From: G965205525 sp965205525
GTDB taxonomy: Bacteria > Pseudomonadota > Gammaproteobacteria > JABABF01
Assembly (NCBI GenBank): GCA_965205525.1
Contig: OZ242171.1
Span: forward strand, 1,860,001 to 1,924,000
Reading direction: 5' to 3'
Length of the DNA stretch: 64,000 nt
How positions within the stretch are numbered: the first letter of the stretch is position 1; every line of letters begins with the position of its first letter. A program made the translations under genes and the position numbers. The notes beneath the pieces are model-generated. The model was not told the origin of the DNA. It searched no databases and saw only the letters and a program-made list of their open reading frames with translations. Below, piece after piece: positions 8,693 to 18,094 of this stretch.

Positions 8693-11380
8693 TCAGAAGT
8701 TATAGCTAGCCCGCAGGTAGTAGAAACCGCCGTTGACACCGTAAGACACACCGCGGATGGGATACCTGACATTGCCCAGAGAGACATCGCCCCCAGGGCC
8801 GACCACACCATCGGTAACCGCGCGGATAAACGCCCCTCCCGGGACCTTGTCGGGACGCTCATCAAAAATGTTATTGCCCCCTGCCGCTATCTTCAGCTGC
8901 TCGGTAACGGCGTAAGAAAACTCAAGGTCCACTAGGATTTCATCGGATATGGCTTGGGGGCCTTCCGGCACTACGCCGGCGGCTGCGAACACTCCTGGCA
9001 CGCAGTCAGACGGATCGCCATCGCCGCAATTGGGCCCGAAGGAATTCTCGGCAGTGATAAACAGGGAGGAAGTTTCATCAAAATACTGCGTTCGCAGCAC
9101 AATCCCCAGCGGACCACGCCTCCAGTCAAAGGCCAGAGTAGCCCGGTTATGGGGCTGGAAATCCTCAATGATTGAGCGCGCCTCCCGGTTATAGAATCCC
9201 TCCGGGTCAATGCCGCCCGGGGCGCTCAGTTTTTCTATATTGGTGTTGGTATAGGAATACGCTAGCGAAGATTTCAAAATACCCTTGAACAATTCTCCAT
9301 CCATGGAGATCACCAAGTCAATCCCATTGGTTTCGGTTTCAATCGCATTGAAGAAGACTGAGGCTTGGTCCAGGCCGCGCTCGGCCAGCGAGTCCGCTGC
9401 CATATCCAAGTTCAATCCGCGCAAGCTGGCAATGCCCAATCTTCCGCTGAGGGCAATGCGGTCATCAATATCAATGCGATAGACATCTGCCGTTATGGAA
9501 ACATTGTTCCATGGATTCAGGACAAAACCGAGGCTGTAGTTATTAGAGGTCTCAAAGTCCAAGTCATCAATGCCTAAGGCCGCAGAAAACGGATCCTCTG
9601 TGCTGGCAATGAGTGTCTGCGCCAGTTCAACACCATCGGCCGCCGACTGGGTCACGATAGAGGTAAAGCCGAGCTGCGGCAGAGAAGGCGCCCGGAAACC
9701 AGTGGAAAATGCGCCGCGCAGAGCAAGGACTTCATCAATGATTTGTATTCGGGAGCTCAGCTTGCCGGTGAGCCGCTGGCCGACATCCTCGTAGTCCTCG
9801 TAGCGCAGAGCTGCTCCCGCCAGCCAGCGCTCCGTAAAATTCTTTTCAAAGTCCACATACAGCCCGAAACTGGCGCGATCAAGGTCGGTCTCCACGGCGG
9901 GGCTGTAACCGGGGAATGCCTGAAAGCCGCAGTCTGCCGCAACTGCGGAATTGACGATAGAGGAAAACGGTGTTGTGCCATTGCCTAGACCACAGGAATA
10001 GGAAGCTTTATCGCCGGCCTCAAGTTCATAGTTCTCGTCGCGGTATTCGGCGCCGAAGGCGATATGAAGCGGAAAGCTCCCCCATAGATCCAGCTCGCCG
10101 ATGACATCATAGTTAAACGTCAGCTGCCCAAGCCTTACTGTCCCGGAATCGCCGGACGTAGGCCCCGCATTAGCAGCGATATCCGCATCTGCTGCCCCCG
10201 GATTATTGGCTAAATACTCTGCTGCGATGGATGCGTTTATAGTGTTTTCTGCACCGAAGGAAAATTCATTCACACCGTAATTGGCACTGAAATCCCAGCT
10301 CCAGCCGTCGGCGATCTCTCCTCGGAAACCGGTAACGATAAACCAGTCTTCGCTGTCCGTGTTCTGCAGCGGCAGGAAGCCATTCGGATGCACTTGCGGC
10401 ACGGCACGGTTTGCCTGAAACGGGAAGCGATAAAAACCAGTGGACTGTCCTTCACGCTCGCTGTACTTGGCCATGAGATAAAACGCCAGAGTGTCGGTTA
10501 TCGGAATCATGCCGTTGGCCATAAACAGCCAGTTTTCGTCATCGCCGTCACCAAAACGATAAATAGTTTGTCCGGCAGTGGGTCGCGCCTCAATGCCAGC
10601 ATTGCGGTAAGTGGTCTGCCCGGTGCCCGATATATCCGGAGTGCCCGCCACAGTGCGGTTGGATCTCTCCGCCCGATTGGTGAAATCCCTTTCACGCGCT
10701 TCAAAGCTAAGGTTCAGGAAGCCGCTGTTTGGCAATGAAAAGCCCTGGTTCAGGGACACCGAGTATGTATCGCCATCGCCCTCGTAGGTAGAGCCCCAAA
10801 GGGCTCTTATGCTGGTGCCTTCGGAGTTTTCTTTCAGTATCAGGTTAACTACCCCCGCTATGGCATCGGAGCCGTACTGGGAGGATGCGCCATCGCGCAA
10901 TACTTCTATGCGATCTATGGCCGCCACGGGAATAGTGTTGAAGTCAACACCGGTCGCCCCCCGGCCCAAGGATTCGGTAACATTCATCCACGCCTGGCCG
11001 ACATGCCGCTTGCCGTTCACCAGCACCAGCACGTGGTCCGGTCCCAAGCCGCGCAGTGTTGCCGGGCGTGCCGAATCAGAGCCGTCAGATATGTTGTTGG
11101 TGCCGAAATTAAAAGATGGGGCAAGCTGCTGCAGCAGGCGTGCGGTTTCAATGTGGCCCGTATTGCCCAGCAGCTCAGAATTGAATACATCCACTGGCAC
11201 CGCGGTCTCTTCCGCCGTGCGGCCAGCGACGCGAGTGCCTATGGTGACAACTTCTTCAATCCTCAGGTCCTGGGCCTGCACATCCGCCGAATGCGGCCAA
11301 AGGACTGCGAGCAGCAGGGCGATAGCGGCTGCCAGGGATTGTTTTTCAGAAGAATATCGGGATGGTATCAATTGGATCAT
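8693..11380 (-). CDS. TonB-dependent outer-membrane receptor
   Basis: An 895-residue TonB-dependent receptor. A signal peptide ends near VQAQD (residue about 37), followed by a TonB-box-like segment RIEEVVTIGTRV. The plug domain (about 55-180) includes ATLRGLGPDHVLVLVNGKR and IEVLRDGASSQYGSDAIAGV. The remainder is a large 22-strand-type barrel ending in an aromatic residue (RASYNF), as needed for BAM-dependent insertion. The family imports siderophores, vitamins, nickel or oligosaccharides using TonB energy; the ligand is unknown here. It lies 22 bp downstream of the decarboxylase and is probably co-transcribed with it. Confidence 0.94.
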   Translation of the reverse strand: MIQLIPSRYSSEKQSLAAAIALLLAVLWPHSADVQAQDLRIEEVVTIGTRVAGRTAEETAVPVDVFNSELLGNTGHIETARLLQQLAPSFNFGTNNISDGSDSARPATLRGLGPDHVLVLVNGKRHVGQAWMNVTESLGRGATGVDFNTIPVAAIDRIEVLRDGASSQYGSDAIAGVVNLILKENSEGTSIRALWGSTYEGDGDTYSVSLNQGFSLPNSGFLNLSFEARERDFTNRAERSNRTVAGTPDISGTGQTTYRNAGIEARPTAGQTIYRFGDGDDENWLFMANGMIPITDTLAFYLMAKYSEREGQSTGFYRFPFQANRAVPQVHPNGFLPLQNTDSEDWFIVTGFRGEIADGWSWDFSANYGVNEFSFGAENTINASIAAEYLANNPGAADADIAANAGPTSGDSGTVRLGQLTFNYDVIGELDLWGSFPLHIAFGAEYRDENYELEAGDKASYSCGLGNGTTPFSSIVNSAVAADCGFQAFPGYSPAVETDLDRASFGLYVDFEKNFTERWLAGAALRYEDYEDVGQRLTGKLSSRIQIIDEVLALRGAFSTGFRAPSLPQLGFTSIVTQSAADGVELAQTLIASTEDPFSAALGIDDLDFETSNNYSLGFVLNPWNNVSITADVYRIDIDDRIALSGRLGIASLRGLNLDMAADSLAERGLDQASVFFNAIETETNGIDLVISMDGELFKGILKSSLAYSYTNTNIEKLSAPGGIDPEGFYNREARSIIEDFQPHNRATLAFDWRRGPLGIVLRTQYFDETSSLFITAENSFGPNCGDGDPSDCVPGVFAAAGVVPEGPQAISDEILVDLEFSYAVTEQLKIAAGGNNIFDERPDKVPGGAFIRAVTDGVVGPGGDVSLGNVRYPIRGVSYGVNGGFYYLRASYNF

Positions 11381-11402
11381 GCTGAAACTTCTGTGGACTA
11401 TA

Positions 11403-12764
11403 TCAGTGCAAAGAATATAGGATTTTTCTAATTTTGGGAAGCCAGTCTCCGTGCTCTGGCTTTAACAGGCAGGAGCGCAGACACTGCACCGTAGCCTCGT
11501 CACATTCCACCGAGGGCTGGTGGTGCGCCATCACGGACGCCGGCAGAGTGATCAGTGCCAAATGCAAATTCCGCTCTGCCGCCTTCTTGTAATACTGAGC
11601 AGAAGCGGCAGAAATTTCGGAGATCTTTTGGCGGTTTGGCACCCAGACCAGTATATCCAGCTCGGGCTCCATCAGCGTCAGGTAGCCCTCATCCTCCAAG
11701 AGGTGCCGGTACAGCCTTAATGCAGCGGCGCGTGATTTGGACAGCTCCTCTGCAAACTTGCCGCCTTTTTCCATAGGCAGCAGCTGCAGAGTCGCCCACA
11801 GGGCGACAGCGGAGGCACCGGCCCGAGAGCATTCCAAGCTGATTTTTCCCATGTGCATATCGGGATTGGCAGAACTGAAAAAAGTATAGGGAGAGTCGTA
11901 TTGAAAAATAGAGCTGACAGACGAATCGCGAAACAGTATGCAGCCACAGCCATAGGGCTGCAGACCGTGCTTATGCGGATCCACAACTATAGAATCGACC
12001 TTGTGCAAAGCATGGAACGCCTGGCGGGCATTTTCTCCCAAATTGTCTGCCAGCAGAAAATAGCCGCCGTAGGCAGCATCCACATGTACACGAAAATGGT
12101 ATTTATCCCGCAGCTCAAGGATGCGATGCAGCGGGTCTATTGCACCCACGCCGGTAGTGCCCAAGGTTGCAACCACTGTGCCCACCTTGCCCGACTGCAG
12201 GATCTCCTCCAATGCGGCGATCTCCATCTGTGCATTCACATCGGCTGGAACCGACTGGAATGGCAGCTGCAGCACATCAGAGATGCGTGCATGAGTAAAG
12301 TGCGCCTGCGCGGAGGCAACTATTTTCTTGCCAGGATGCACCTTGCCGGCGGCCCACAGGGCTTCCATGTTGGCGATGGTGCCGGAAGTGCTCAAGTGGC
12401 CGATATATCCATCCTGCCAGCCGTACAGCCTGGCAATATCGGCAACCGCTTCTTTTTCCATCATGGAGCTGGCACGACCGCCCTCGTAGGCATGATTATT
12501 GGGGTTAATCCACATGGCCATGGTATAGGCCAGGCGCGCTAAGGGGTGGGCCGGCTTATTCATATGCCCCGCATACAGAGGGTGCGGATATGGGTAGTTG
12601 TCGCGCATCCTCTCTGCGGCCTGCAGTAACACCCGCCTGATACCCGGCAGATCTGTGTCGGTTTCAAAGGCCGGCAGATCTTCGAAACCAGCTTCAAGGG
12701 TGTCCAAGGCTTCGCTCAGCAAAGAAAGACTTTTTTTCTCCAGCATATGTCTGTGCAAACTCAT
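11403..12764 (-). CDS. Group II PLP-dependent amino acid decarboxylase
   Basis: A 453-residue fold-type I PLP enzyme of the glutamate/aromatic/diaminobutyrate decarboxylase group. Visible landmarks are SGTIANMEAL near the phosphate site, HVDAAYGGYF with the Asp that contacts the pyridine nitrogen, and VDPHKHGLQPYGCG with the Schiff-base Lys. The substrate could be Glu, Asp, 2,4-diaminobutyrate or an aromatic amino acid. An ATG at 12746 is an alternative start; a TATAAT on this strand at 12780-12775 lies so close to 12764 that the shorter form is possible. The TonB receptor follows after 22 bp, which might hint at amine or siderophore metabolism, but that is inference. Confidence 0.88.
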   Translation of the reverse strand: MSLHRHMLEKKSLSLLSEALDTLEAGFEDLPAFETDTDLPGIRRVLLQAAERMRDNYPYPHPLYAGHMNKPAHPLARLAYTMAMWINPNNHAYEGGRASSMMEKEAVADIARLYGWQDGYIGHLSTSGTIANMEALWAAGKVHPGKKIVASAQAHFTHARISDVLQLPFQSVPADVNAQMEIAALEEILQSGKVGTVVATLGTTGVGAIDPLHRILELRDKYHFRVHVDAAYGGYFLLADNLGENARQAFHALHKVDSIVVDPHKHGLQPYGCGCILFRDSSVSSIFQYDSPYTFFSSANPDMHMGKISLECSRAGASAVALWATLQLLPMEKGGKFAEELSKSRAAALRLYRHLLEDEGYLTLMEPELDILVWVPNRQKISEISAASAQYYKKAAERNLHLALITLPASVMAHHQPSVECDEATVQCLRSCLLKPEHGDWLPKIRKILYSLH

Positions 12765-12998
12765 ACTCGCCGATATTATAAGTCCAGATCAGTTCACCAA
12801 ATTTTCTGCCGGAAAGCAGCAAATGTTCCGCTATTGATATGCTCGGCTTACAGAAATAATACTAAAACCGCACTTTGCGCCAAAAGCCAGTTCGGTGGGA
12901 TACTCTGCTGCTCTTCTCGCAAAGGCGGGTATGCTAAATGGCAGATATCTGTGCACATGCCGCCAGCAGCATATACATTTAACTGAGGGGAGAATAAA

Positions 12999-13619
12999 GT
13001 GGCCGTTTTGAAAAGAGCAGTCTTTAATGACGGCAAGCTGCGCTGCGAGTGGGCAGCTAAGAGTGCCCTGCTCGCCTGCTATCACGACCGTGAATGGGGC
13101 GAGCCCCTGCATGACGACCAAGTGCATTTTGAATTCCTGCTGTTAGACGGTGCCCAGGCGGGGCTGAGCTGGCGGACCATCTTGGAAAAGCGTGAAAACT
13201 ATCGCACTGCTTTTGATGGCTTTGATCCGCGCAAGATCGCCCGTTACGATGCCAGAAAGGTGCGCTCACTGCTCAAAAACGCAGGCATTGTTCGCAATCG
13301 TCTCAAGATCCGCTCCTCCATTGTCAATGCGCAGGTATTCCTGGCCATTCAGGAGGAGTTCGGCAGCTTTAATAAATATGTGTGGAAATTTGTCGGTGGC
13401 AAAACCATTCAGAACAGGTGGAAAACTGCCAGCAAGGTTCCGGCGTCCACCGCCAAAAGTGACGCACTGGCCGCCGACCTGAAAAAGCGCGGCATGTCCT
13501 TTGTCGGCACGACAATCATTTATGCCTATATGCAATCTGCCGGAATGGTGAACGACCATACCATCAACTGCTTCCGCCATGCCGAGCTGACCCGGAGCCG
13601 TCGCCGCTCGCGTTCCTGA
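12999..13619 (+). CDS. tag: DNA-3-methyladenine glycosylase I
   Basis: A 206-residue Tag protein, close to the usual length of about 190. Tag excises 3-methyladenine from alkylated DNA as the first step of base excision repair. The N-terminal CEWA and CYHDREWGEP segments match the family, as do the GLSWRTILEKRENYR helix region and the C-terminal zinc ligands in HTINCF. Translation starts at a GTG with GAGGGGAG seven bases before it. The Arg/Ser-rich tail is not conserved. It is divergent from the decarboxylase. Confidence 0.93.
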   Translation: MAVLKRAVFNDGKLRCEWAAKSALLACYHDREWGEPLHDDQVHFEFLLLDGAQAGLSWRTILEKRENYRTAFDGFDPRKIARYDARKVRSLLKNAGIVRNRLKIRSSIVNAQVFLAIQEEFGSFNKYVWKFVGGKTIQNRWKTASKVPASTAKSDALAADLKKRGMSFVGTTIIYAYMQSAGMVNDHTINCFRHAELTRSRRRSRS

Positions 13620-13674
13620 TTACAATGAGGGGCTGCTGAAGCAAAATCACCGCCAGATACCGAGGGGGGTGCAA

Positions 13675-15096
13675 ATGTCCGATTATTCCATGCTCATTGA
13701 CGGCAAGGCTGTTGCCGCCGACAAAACCTTTGAGGTGAAAAATCCAGCTACCGGCGAGATCGTCGGACGCTGTCCCATCGCTTCCAGAGATCACCTGGAT
13801 CAGGCGGTGGCCGCCGCACAGAGAGCTTTTGCCGCCTGGTCCCGCACATCGGACGAGGAGCGGGCCGAGACTTGCCGCAAGATGGCAGGCGCGGTTGCAG
13901 CGCATGCAGAGGAGCTGGCCCGGCTGCTGACCCAAGAGCAGGGCAAACCCCTCAAGGGGGTTGGCTCCGAGGCGGAGGTAAGCGGCTGCAGTACTTGGGC
14001 AATGCATACCGCTGACCTGACTCTGCCGGTTAAGGTTATTCAGGATGACGAACAGGCACGCGTTGAGCAGCACCGCAAACCGCTGGGAGTGGTCGGCTCC
14101 ATCACCCCCTGGAATTGGCCTCTGATGATCGCCACCTGGCATGTGACACCGGCCATCCGCACCGGCAATACTGCTGTTATCAAGCCTTCCCCCTACACGC
14201 CGCTCAGCACCATACGTCTGGTAGAGATCTTCAATGAGGTGCTGCCGCCGGGGGTGCTGAACTTGGTCACCGGGCAGGACTCGCTGGGACAGTGGATGAC
14301 GGAGCATCCGGGTATTCAGAAGATCATCTTCACCGGTTCAAGTCCAACCGGCAAAAAGGTGATGAGCAGCGCCGCTTCAAACCTGAAACGTCTCACCTTG
14401 GAGCTGGGGGGCAACGATGCCGGCATCGTGCTGAAGGACGCAGAACCAAAAGCTATTGCTGAGAAGATTATCCACAGTGCCTTTATCAACAACGGCCAGA
14501 CCTGCGCGGCGCTGAAGCGCCTGTATGTGCACGAAGATATCTATGATGCCATGTGCGAGGTGCTGGTAAAAGCCGCCTCAGGAGTGGCGATGGGCAACGG
14601 CCTGGATGAAAACAACAGGCAGGGGCCGATACAGAATGATATGCAGTACAAGAAAGTCCTGGCACTGCTGGAAGATGCGAAAAAATCTGGGGCAACTGTG
14701 CTATGCGGCGGCGAAGCACCGGAGGGACCGGGATACTTTCTGCCCTACACGCTGGTGTCCGACATCAGTGATGGCACCCGACTCGTAGATGAAGAACAGT
14801 TCGGTCCAGTGCTGCCCATCATCAGATATAGCGATGAAGAAGATGTTATCAGGCGCGCCAATAACTCCGAGAACGGCCTCGGCGGCTCTGTCTGGTCTGC
14901 TGATATTGAACATGCTGCCGATCTGGCCTCGCGCCTGGAATGCGGCACCGCCTGGGTAAACGCCCATGGCAACATCATGCCGCATGTGCCTTTCGGCGGC
15001 GTGAAGTCATCCGGCTTCGGCGTTGAGTTTGCCGAAGAAGGACTGGAGGAATATACCTCTATTCAGATAGTGAATGTGAACAAGGGTGGCGGATAG
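13675..15096 (+). CDS. NAD(P)-dependent aldehyde dehydrogenase
   Basis: A 473-residue ALDH-superfamily enzyme that oxidises an aldehyde to an acid. It shows TPWNWPLMI, the cofactor loop FTGSSPTGKKV, the general base in LELGGNDAGIV and the catalytic Cys in NNGQTCAALKR. The ATG at 13675 sits after GAGGGGGG with good spacing and is preferred to a GTG at 13669. The aldehyde is unknown; the sequence resembles broad-range betaine-aldehyde or semialdehyde-type members. It stands between tag and the lipoprotein gene, about 40-55 bp from each, on the same strand. Confidence 0.92.
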   Translation: MSDYSMLIDGKAVAADKTFEVKNPATGEIVGRCPIASRDHLDQAVAAAQRAFAAWSRTSDEERAETCRKMAGAVAAHAEELARLLTQEQGKPLKGVGSEAEVSGCSTWAMHTADLTLPVKVIQDDEQARVEQHRKPLGVVGSITPWNWPLMIATWHVTPAIRTGNTAVIKPSPYTPLSTIRLVEIFNEVLPPGVLNLVTGQDSLGQWMTEHPGIQKIIFTGSSPTGKKVMSSAASNLKRLTLELGGNDAGIVLKDAEPKAIAEKIIHSAFINNGQTCAALKRLYVHEDIYDAMCEVLVKAASGVAMGNGLDENNRQGPIQNDMQYKKVLALLEDAKKSGATVLCGGEAPEGPGYFLPYTLVSDISDGTRLVDEEQFGPVLPIIRYSDEEDVIRRANNSENGLGGSVWSADIEHAADLASRLECGTAWVNAHGNIMPHVPFGGVKSSGFGVEFAEEGLEEYTSIQIVNVNKGGG

Positions 15097-15135
15097 GCAT
15101 TTTTCGCACTGTCCGCTGCATAAAAGTTTTGCGAA

Positions 15136-16068
15136 ATGGAGTACCTGCGCTACCTGTCATGCTGCGCATTTCTTATCTTGTCGGGATGTGAAATGCATGG
15201 CCTCCCCTCTGCCGGCACGGTATCCCCCGCCTCAGGCAGTGACGCTGCCACAGAAAAATCACCCGCGCCATGCACTGCCGACGCACTTCCTGAACATATC
15301 GTCCGAGCCATGCAGGAAGGCAGGCGCATGGCAGCCTGTTTTATCCCATACCTTATCACTCTAGACCAGGGCACAGAAGTGCAGAAGCAGGTGGTGGCTT
15401 TGCTCGCCCGGGAGCGGGAGCGGGTGGGATACAAGCTGGCGGCTGCGGGCAGGCAAGCCCAGGATCGTCTTGCGATCAATGCCCCCCTAACCGGCGTGCT
15501 GTTCCGGGACATGCTGCTGCCCAGCGGTGCGAGCATTCCGGCGACAGCAGGCGCCGAATTGGTTTATGAAGCCGATCTGCTGGCAGAGGTCGGCGATGAA
15601 GCCATCAATGAAGCGCACTCCCTGCAGCATGCCGCTCGGAGCCTGCGCAGGATCATTGCTTTCCTGGAAGTCGCGGACCTTATGATGCCAGCGGGTGTGC
15701 CGAATAACGGTCCACAGCTGCTTGCGGTCAATACCAGCGCCCGTTTCGGCGTGACTGGCGATAGCACAGCAGTCCGGAATGACACAGCGTTTGTCGCTGC
15801 ACTCGCCGCAATGAAAGTGACACTGCACAACGGGACTGGCGAAGTATTGGCAGAAGCTCTCGGTGCTCAGCTGCTGGGAAATCCACTGCAGGCGGTACTG
15901 CATCTGCGCGATGAAGTTCAGCGGCGAGGTGAACGGCTGCGCTCTGGAGACCTGCTGAGCCTTGGCACATTTACTGTGCCCCGCCGCGTTCGGGCAGGAG
16001 AGCAGGTAACCGCAACCTATTCTATTCCCGGCGAAGGCACCCTGCGGGTGCAGGCGGCTTTTGAATAA
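15136..16068 (+). CDS. Putative lipoprotein with 2-keto-4-pentenoate hydratase (MhpD)-like domain
   Basis: A 310-residue protein with an N-terminal lipobox LSGC (Cys at residue 18) after a short hydrophobic segment. Glu at +2 would send it to the outer membrane. From about residue 55 it resembles the hydratase/decarboxylase branch of the fumarylacetoacetate hydrolase superfamily: GYKLAAAGRQAQ, GVLFRDMLLPSGASI, FLEVAD, EALGAQLLGNPLQAV, RRGERLRSGDLLSLGTF. MhpD relatives are cytosolic enzymes of aromatic meta-cleavage. A secreted lipid-anchored copy is unexpected. By eye, one of the three usual metal-binding Glu positions (the first Glu of the ExE pair) appears replaced by Gly/Ala, while the Glu in LEVAD is kept, so catalysis is uncertain. 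Confidence 0.68.
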   Translation: MEYLRYLSCCAFLILSGCEMHGLPSAGTVSPASGSDAATEKSPAPCTADALPEHIVRAMQEGRRMAACFIPYLITLDQGTEVQKQVVALLARERERVGYKLAAAGRQAQDRLAINAPLTGVLFRDMLLPSGASIPATAGAELVYEADLLAEVGDEAINEAHSLQHAARSLRRIIAFLEVADLMMPAGVPNNGPQLLAVNTSARFGVTGDSTAVRNDTAFVAALAAMKVTLHNGTGEVLAEALGAQLLGNPLQAVLHLRDEVQRRGERLRSGDLLSLGTFTVPRRVRAGEQVTATYSIPGEGTLRVQAAFE

Positions 16069-16228
16069 AAATTGGCTCACTGCAGTGGGGCACGCAGTCT
16101 ACTGCTGACTTCTCTTTATCCTGTCATGCCGCAGTCTTGAATAATGGCCTTTTTAATGAGTTTCGTCCGCATTGACTAAAACAGCAGCAGATGGCGGACT
16201 AACCAATGATTGGAGGCAGGCGACAGAT

Positions 16229-16987
16229 CTACTCTCCAAAAGAATAGTTGAACTTTTCTATTTCCCACTTCGCAAATTCTGCAACCAAGTCACGCGATTC
16301 GTTATCATAATACTCAGAATAATGATATTCCCCTTGTGTACGCTCTATATGCTCTATCAGAGGAAGCTTCTTCCCAATCTCTGGATAATTAATCTTTTCC
16401 CCGATATAGGCAAGATCCTCCTGCCAGTTTTCATGTTTTGCAACAAAATCTACAATCATATCTCCATCTTCATCAAGCAGGTATTCTCTTGCAGGCCTAA
16501 TGGAAAATTTCTCCTCCTTTTCCTCCTCCAAAAGTATATACGCCAGCCAATGCCCAAACATCGGCTTTAAGACAATAGGAGGCGGCAAGATTATACAATC
16601 AAATATGTTTTTATGATGAAGGAAGAAAAACGATAAATACCAGCTCCATGGGTTTCTTACCATACTAAAAGTGAAGATTTTCTGCCACAGCTGATCTCCC
16701 AGACACATGTGCATCTGTTGCGCTGTGCTATGGTCTGCTATAAATGGCAGAATGCGCCGCCTCAAAAGACCAGTTCTATGAATAAAATCATTCCTCCCGT
16801 AAGGCCAGCCAAATTGCCCCCATAACTCCTGCTTAATAGAGGGGGAACCTGTGCAAGGAATGTCTACAAACCAGCAGTCTGCTTTGGAAATTCTACTGCG
16901 AATGGAATACCAGACAATTTGCTTAATAGTAGACAGCGGCAAATACTTCGCCCAACGCGCATAGCGCGGACTATACCATAAGGACAT
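16229..16987 (-). CDS. Sulfotransferase family protein (copy 1)
   Basis: A 252-residue protein of the carbohydrate sulfotransferase type (PAPS-dependent). The 5'-phosphosulfate loop region reads FVDIPCTGSPSIK where active enzymes have IPKTGGTS, so the usual Lys is Cys. The 3'-phosphate motif FSMVRNPWSWYLS and the downstream DFVAKHENWQEDL are conserved. A purine-rich AGAGAGG site precedes the ATG. The gene is AT-rich relative to its surroundings and is a tandem paralogue of the next gene; similarity includes about 40 bp past the stop. It may sulfate a surface glycan or be inactive. Confidence 0.78.
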   Translation of the reverse strand: MSLWYSPRYARWAKYLPLSTIKQIVWYSIRSRISKADCWFVDIPCTGSPSIKQELWGQFGWPYGRNDFIHRTGLLRRRILPFIADHSTAQQMHMCLGDQLWQKIFTFSMVRNPWSWYLSFFFLHHKNIFDCIILPPPIVLKPMFGHWLAYILLEEEKEEKFSIRPAREYLLDEDGDMIVDFVAKHENWQEDLAYIGEKINYPEIGKKLPLIEHIERTQGEYHYSEYYDNESRDLVAEFAKWEIEKFNYSFGE

Positions 16988-17099
16988 AACACACCTCTCT
17001 TAGAAAAAGAATTTCATGCCGGCACACAGTAGTCCCCTCCCACACCTGCAAGCTTAGCCGGTGGTGGACTGGTAAATGATTGGAATGCAGGCGACAAGT

Positions 17100-17864
17100 C
17101 TACTCTCCAAAAGAATAGTTGAACTTTTCTATTTCCCACCTCGCGATCTCTGCAACCAAGTCACGCGACTCGCTATCATAATATTCGGAATAATGGTGTT
17201 TCTTAGGTGTGTATTGTTCCAGATGCAGCGATTCCCCAAGTTCCGGATAATTAATCTTTTCACTAATGTAAGCAAGATCCTCCTGCCGATTTTCATATTT
17301 TGCAACAAAATCTACAATCATATCTCCATCTTCATCAAGCAAGAATTCCGCTATAGGTACTATAGGTACTGCACATTTTTCTGTAAGCCTATACATTAGC
17401 TGATACTTAAAAATTGATCTTATCTCATCAAGAAGGTAAGGGACCGGAGGAAAAGATTTACATTTGTAAAAGAAGTCTGATACATATCTGTCCCATGGAT
17501 TTCTTACTATACTGAAAGTGAAGGTTTTCTGCCACAGCTGATGTCCCAGACACATACGCATCTGCCGCGCTGTGACATGGCGGTTTACAAATGGAAGAAG
17601 GAAGTCCAACGAAGAATTATATCTATGCCTAATCGGATTCGTCCTTTTATAATTGCTAGTCAAGTAAGGCCAGCCAAATTGCTGACTTAATTCAAACCTA
17701 GTAGATGTAGAGGATGTGCGAGGTATATCTATAAACCAGAAACCTGCCTTAGAGATTCTATTGCCAGCGATATGCCAGACTATCTGGTCCAGAGAAAACC
17801 GCTCCAGCAACCTTTCTAAATCTAAAAAAGGATGGACTTTGCCTTGTCTGTAGTGTAAAAGCAT
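17100..17864 (-). CDS. Sulfotransferase family protein (copy 2)
   Basis: A 254-residue paralogue of the adjacent sulfotransferase. The PAPS loop reads FIDIPRTSSTSTR, with Arg at the normal Lys position. FSIVRNPWDRYVS (3'-phosphate motif) is closer to consensus than in copy 1. The C-terminal 80 residues, from DEDGDMIVDFVAK to NYSFGE, are nearly identical between copies, while the N-terminal halves differ more. That pattern suggests tandem duplication followed by divergence or gene conversion of the 3' end. AT-rich, likely horizontally acquired. Product and acceptor unknown. Confidence 0.78.
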   Translation of the reverse strand: MLLHYRQGKVHPFLDLERLLERFSLDQIVWHIAGNRISKAGFWFIDIPRTSSTSTRFELSQQFGWPYLTSNYKRTNPIRHRYNSSLDFLLPFVNRHVTARQMRMCLGHQLWQKTFTFSIVRNPWDRYVSDFFYKCKSFPPVPYLLDEIRSIFKYQLMYRLTEKCAVPIVPIAEFLLDEDGDMIVDFVAKYENRQEDLAYISEKINYPELGESLHLEQYTPKKHHYSEYYDSESRDLVAEIARWEIEKFNYSFGE

Positions 17865-18060
17865 ACAATCGCACCCTAATGTCTACTCTAATGCTATTCT
17901 CAGGGGTGGAGAAGGCATATTGTATATGCAACCAGCCGGACATTGCCCTCAGAGCTGCCTTCTACCTAGCATGGCATGGCATCGGGCTGCGTTCCAGGTC
18001 TCTGCGGACCTTCTAATCTGTCGCCAGATACCGATCATGCCAACGGTAAACGCCCCCTCC

Positions 18061-18088
18061 TTGACAAGTACAATCTTCATTGTATTAT
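18061..18088 (+). promoter_or_regulatory. Sigma-70 promoter for candidate sRNA
   Basis: A perfect -35 TTGACA (18061-18066) and a 5/6 -10 TATTAT (18083-18088) are separated by 16 bp. No open reading frame begins downstream before the terminator at 18169-18201, so it probably drives a short noncoding transcript. Confidence 0.65.
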
Positions 18089-18094
18089 AGTTGC

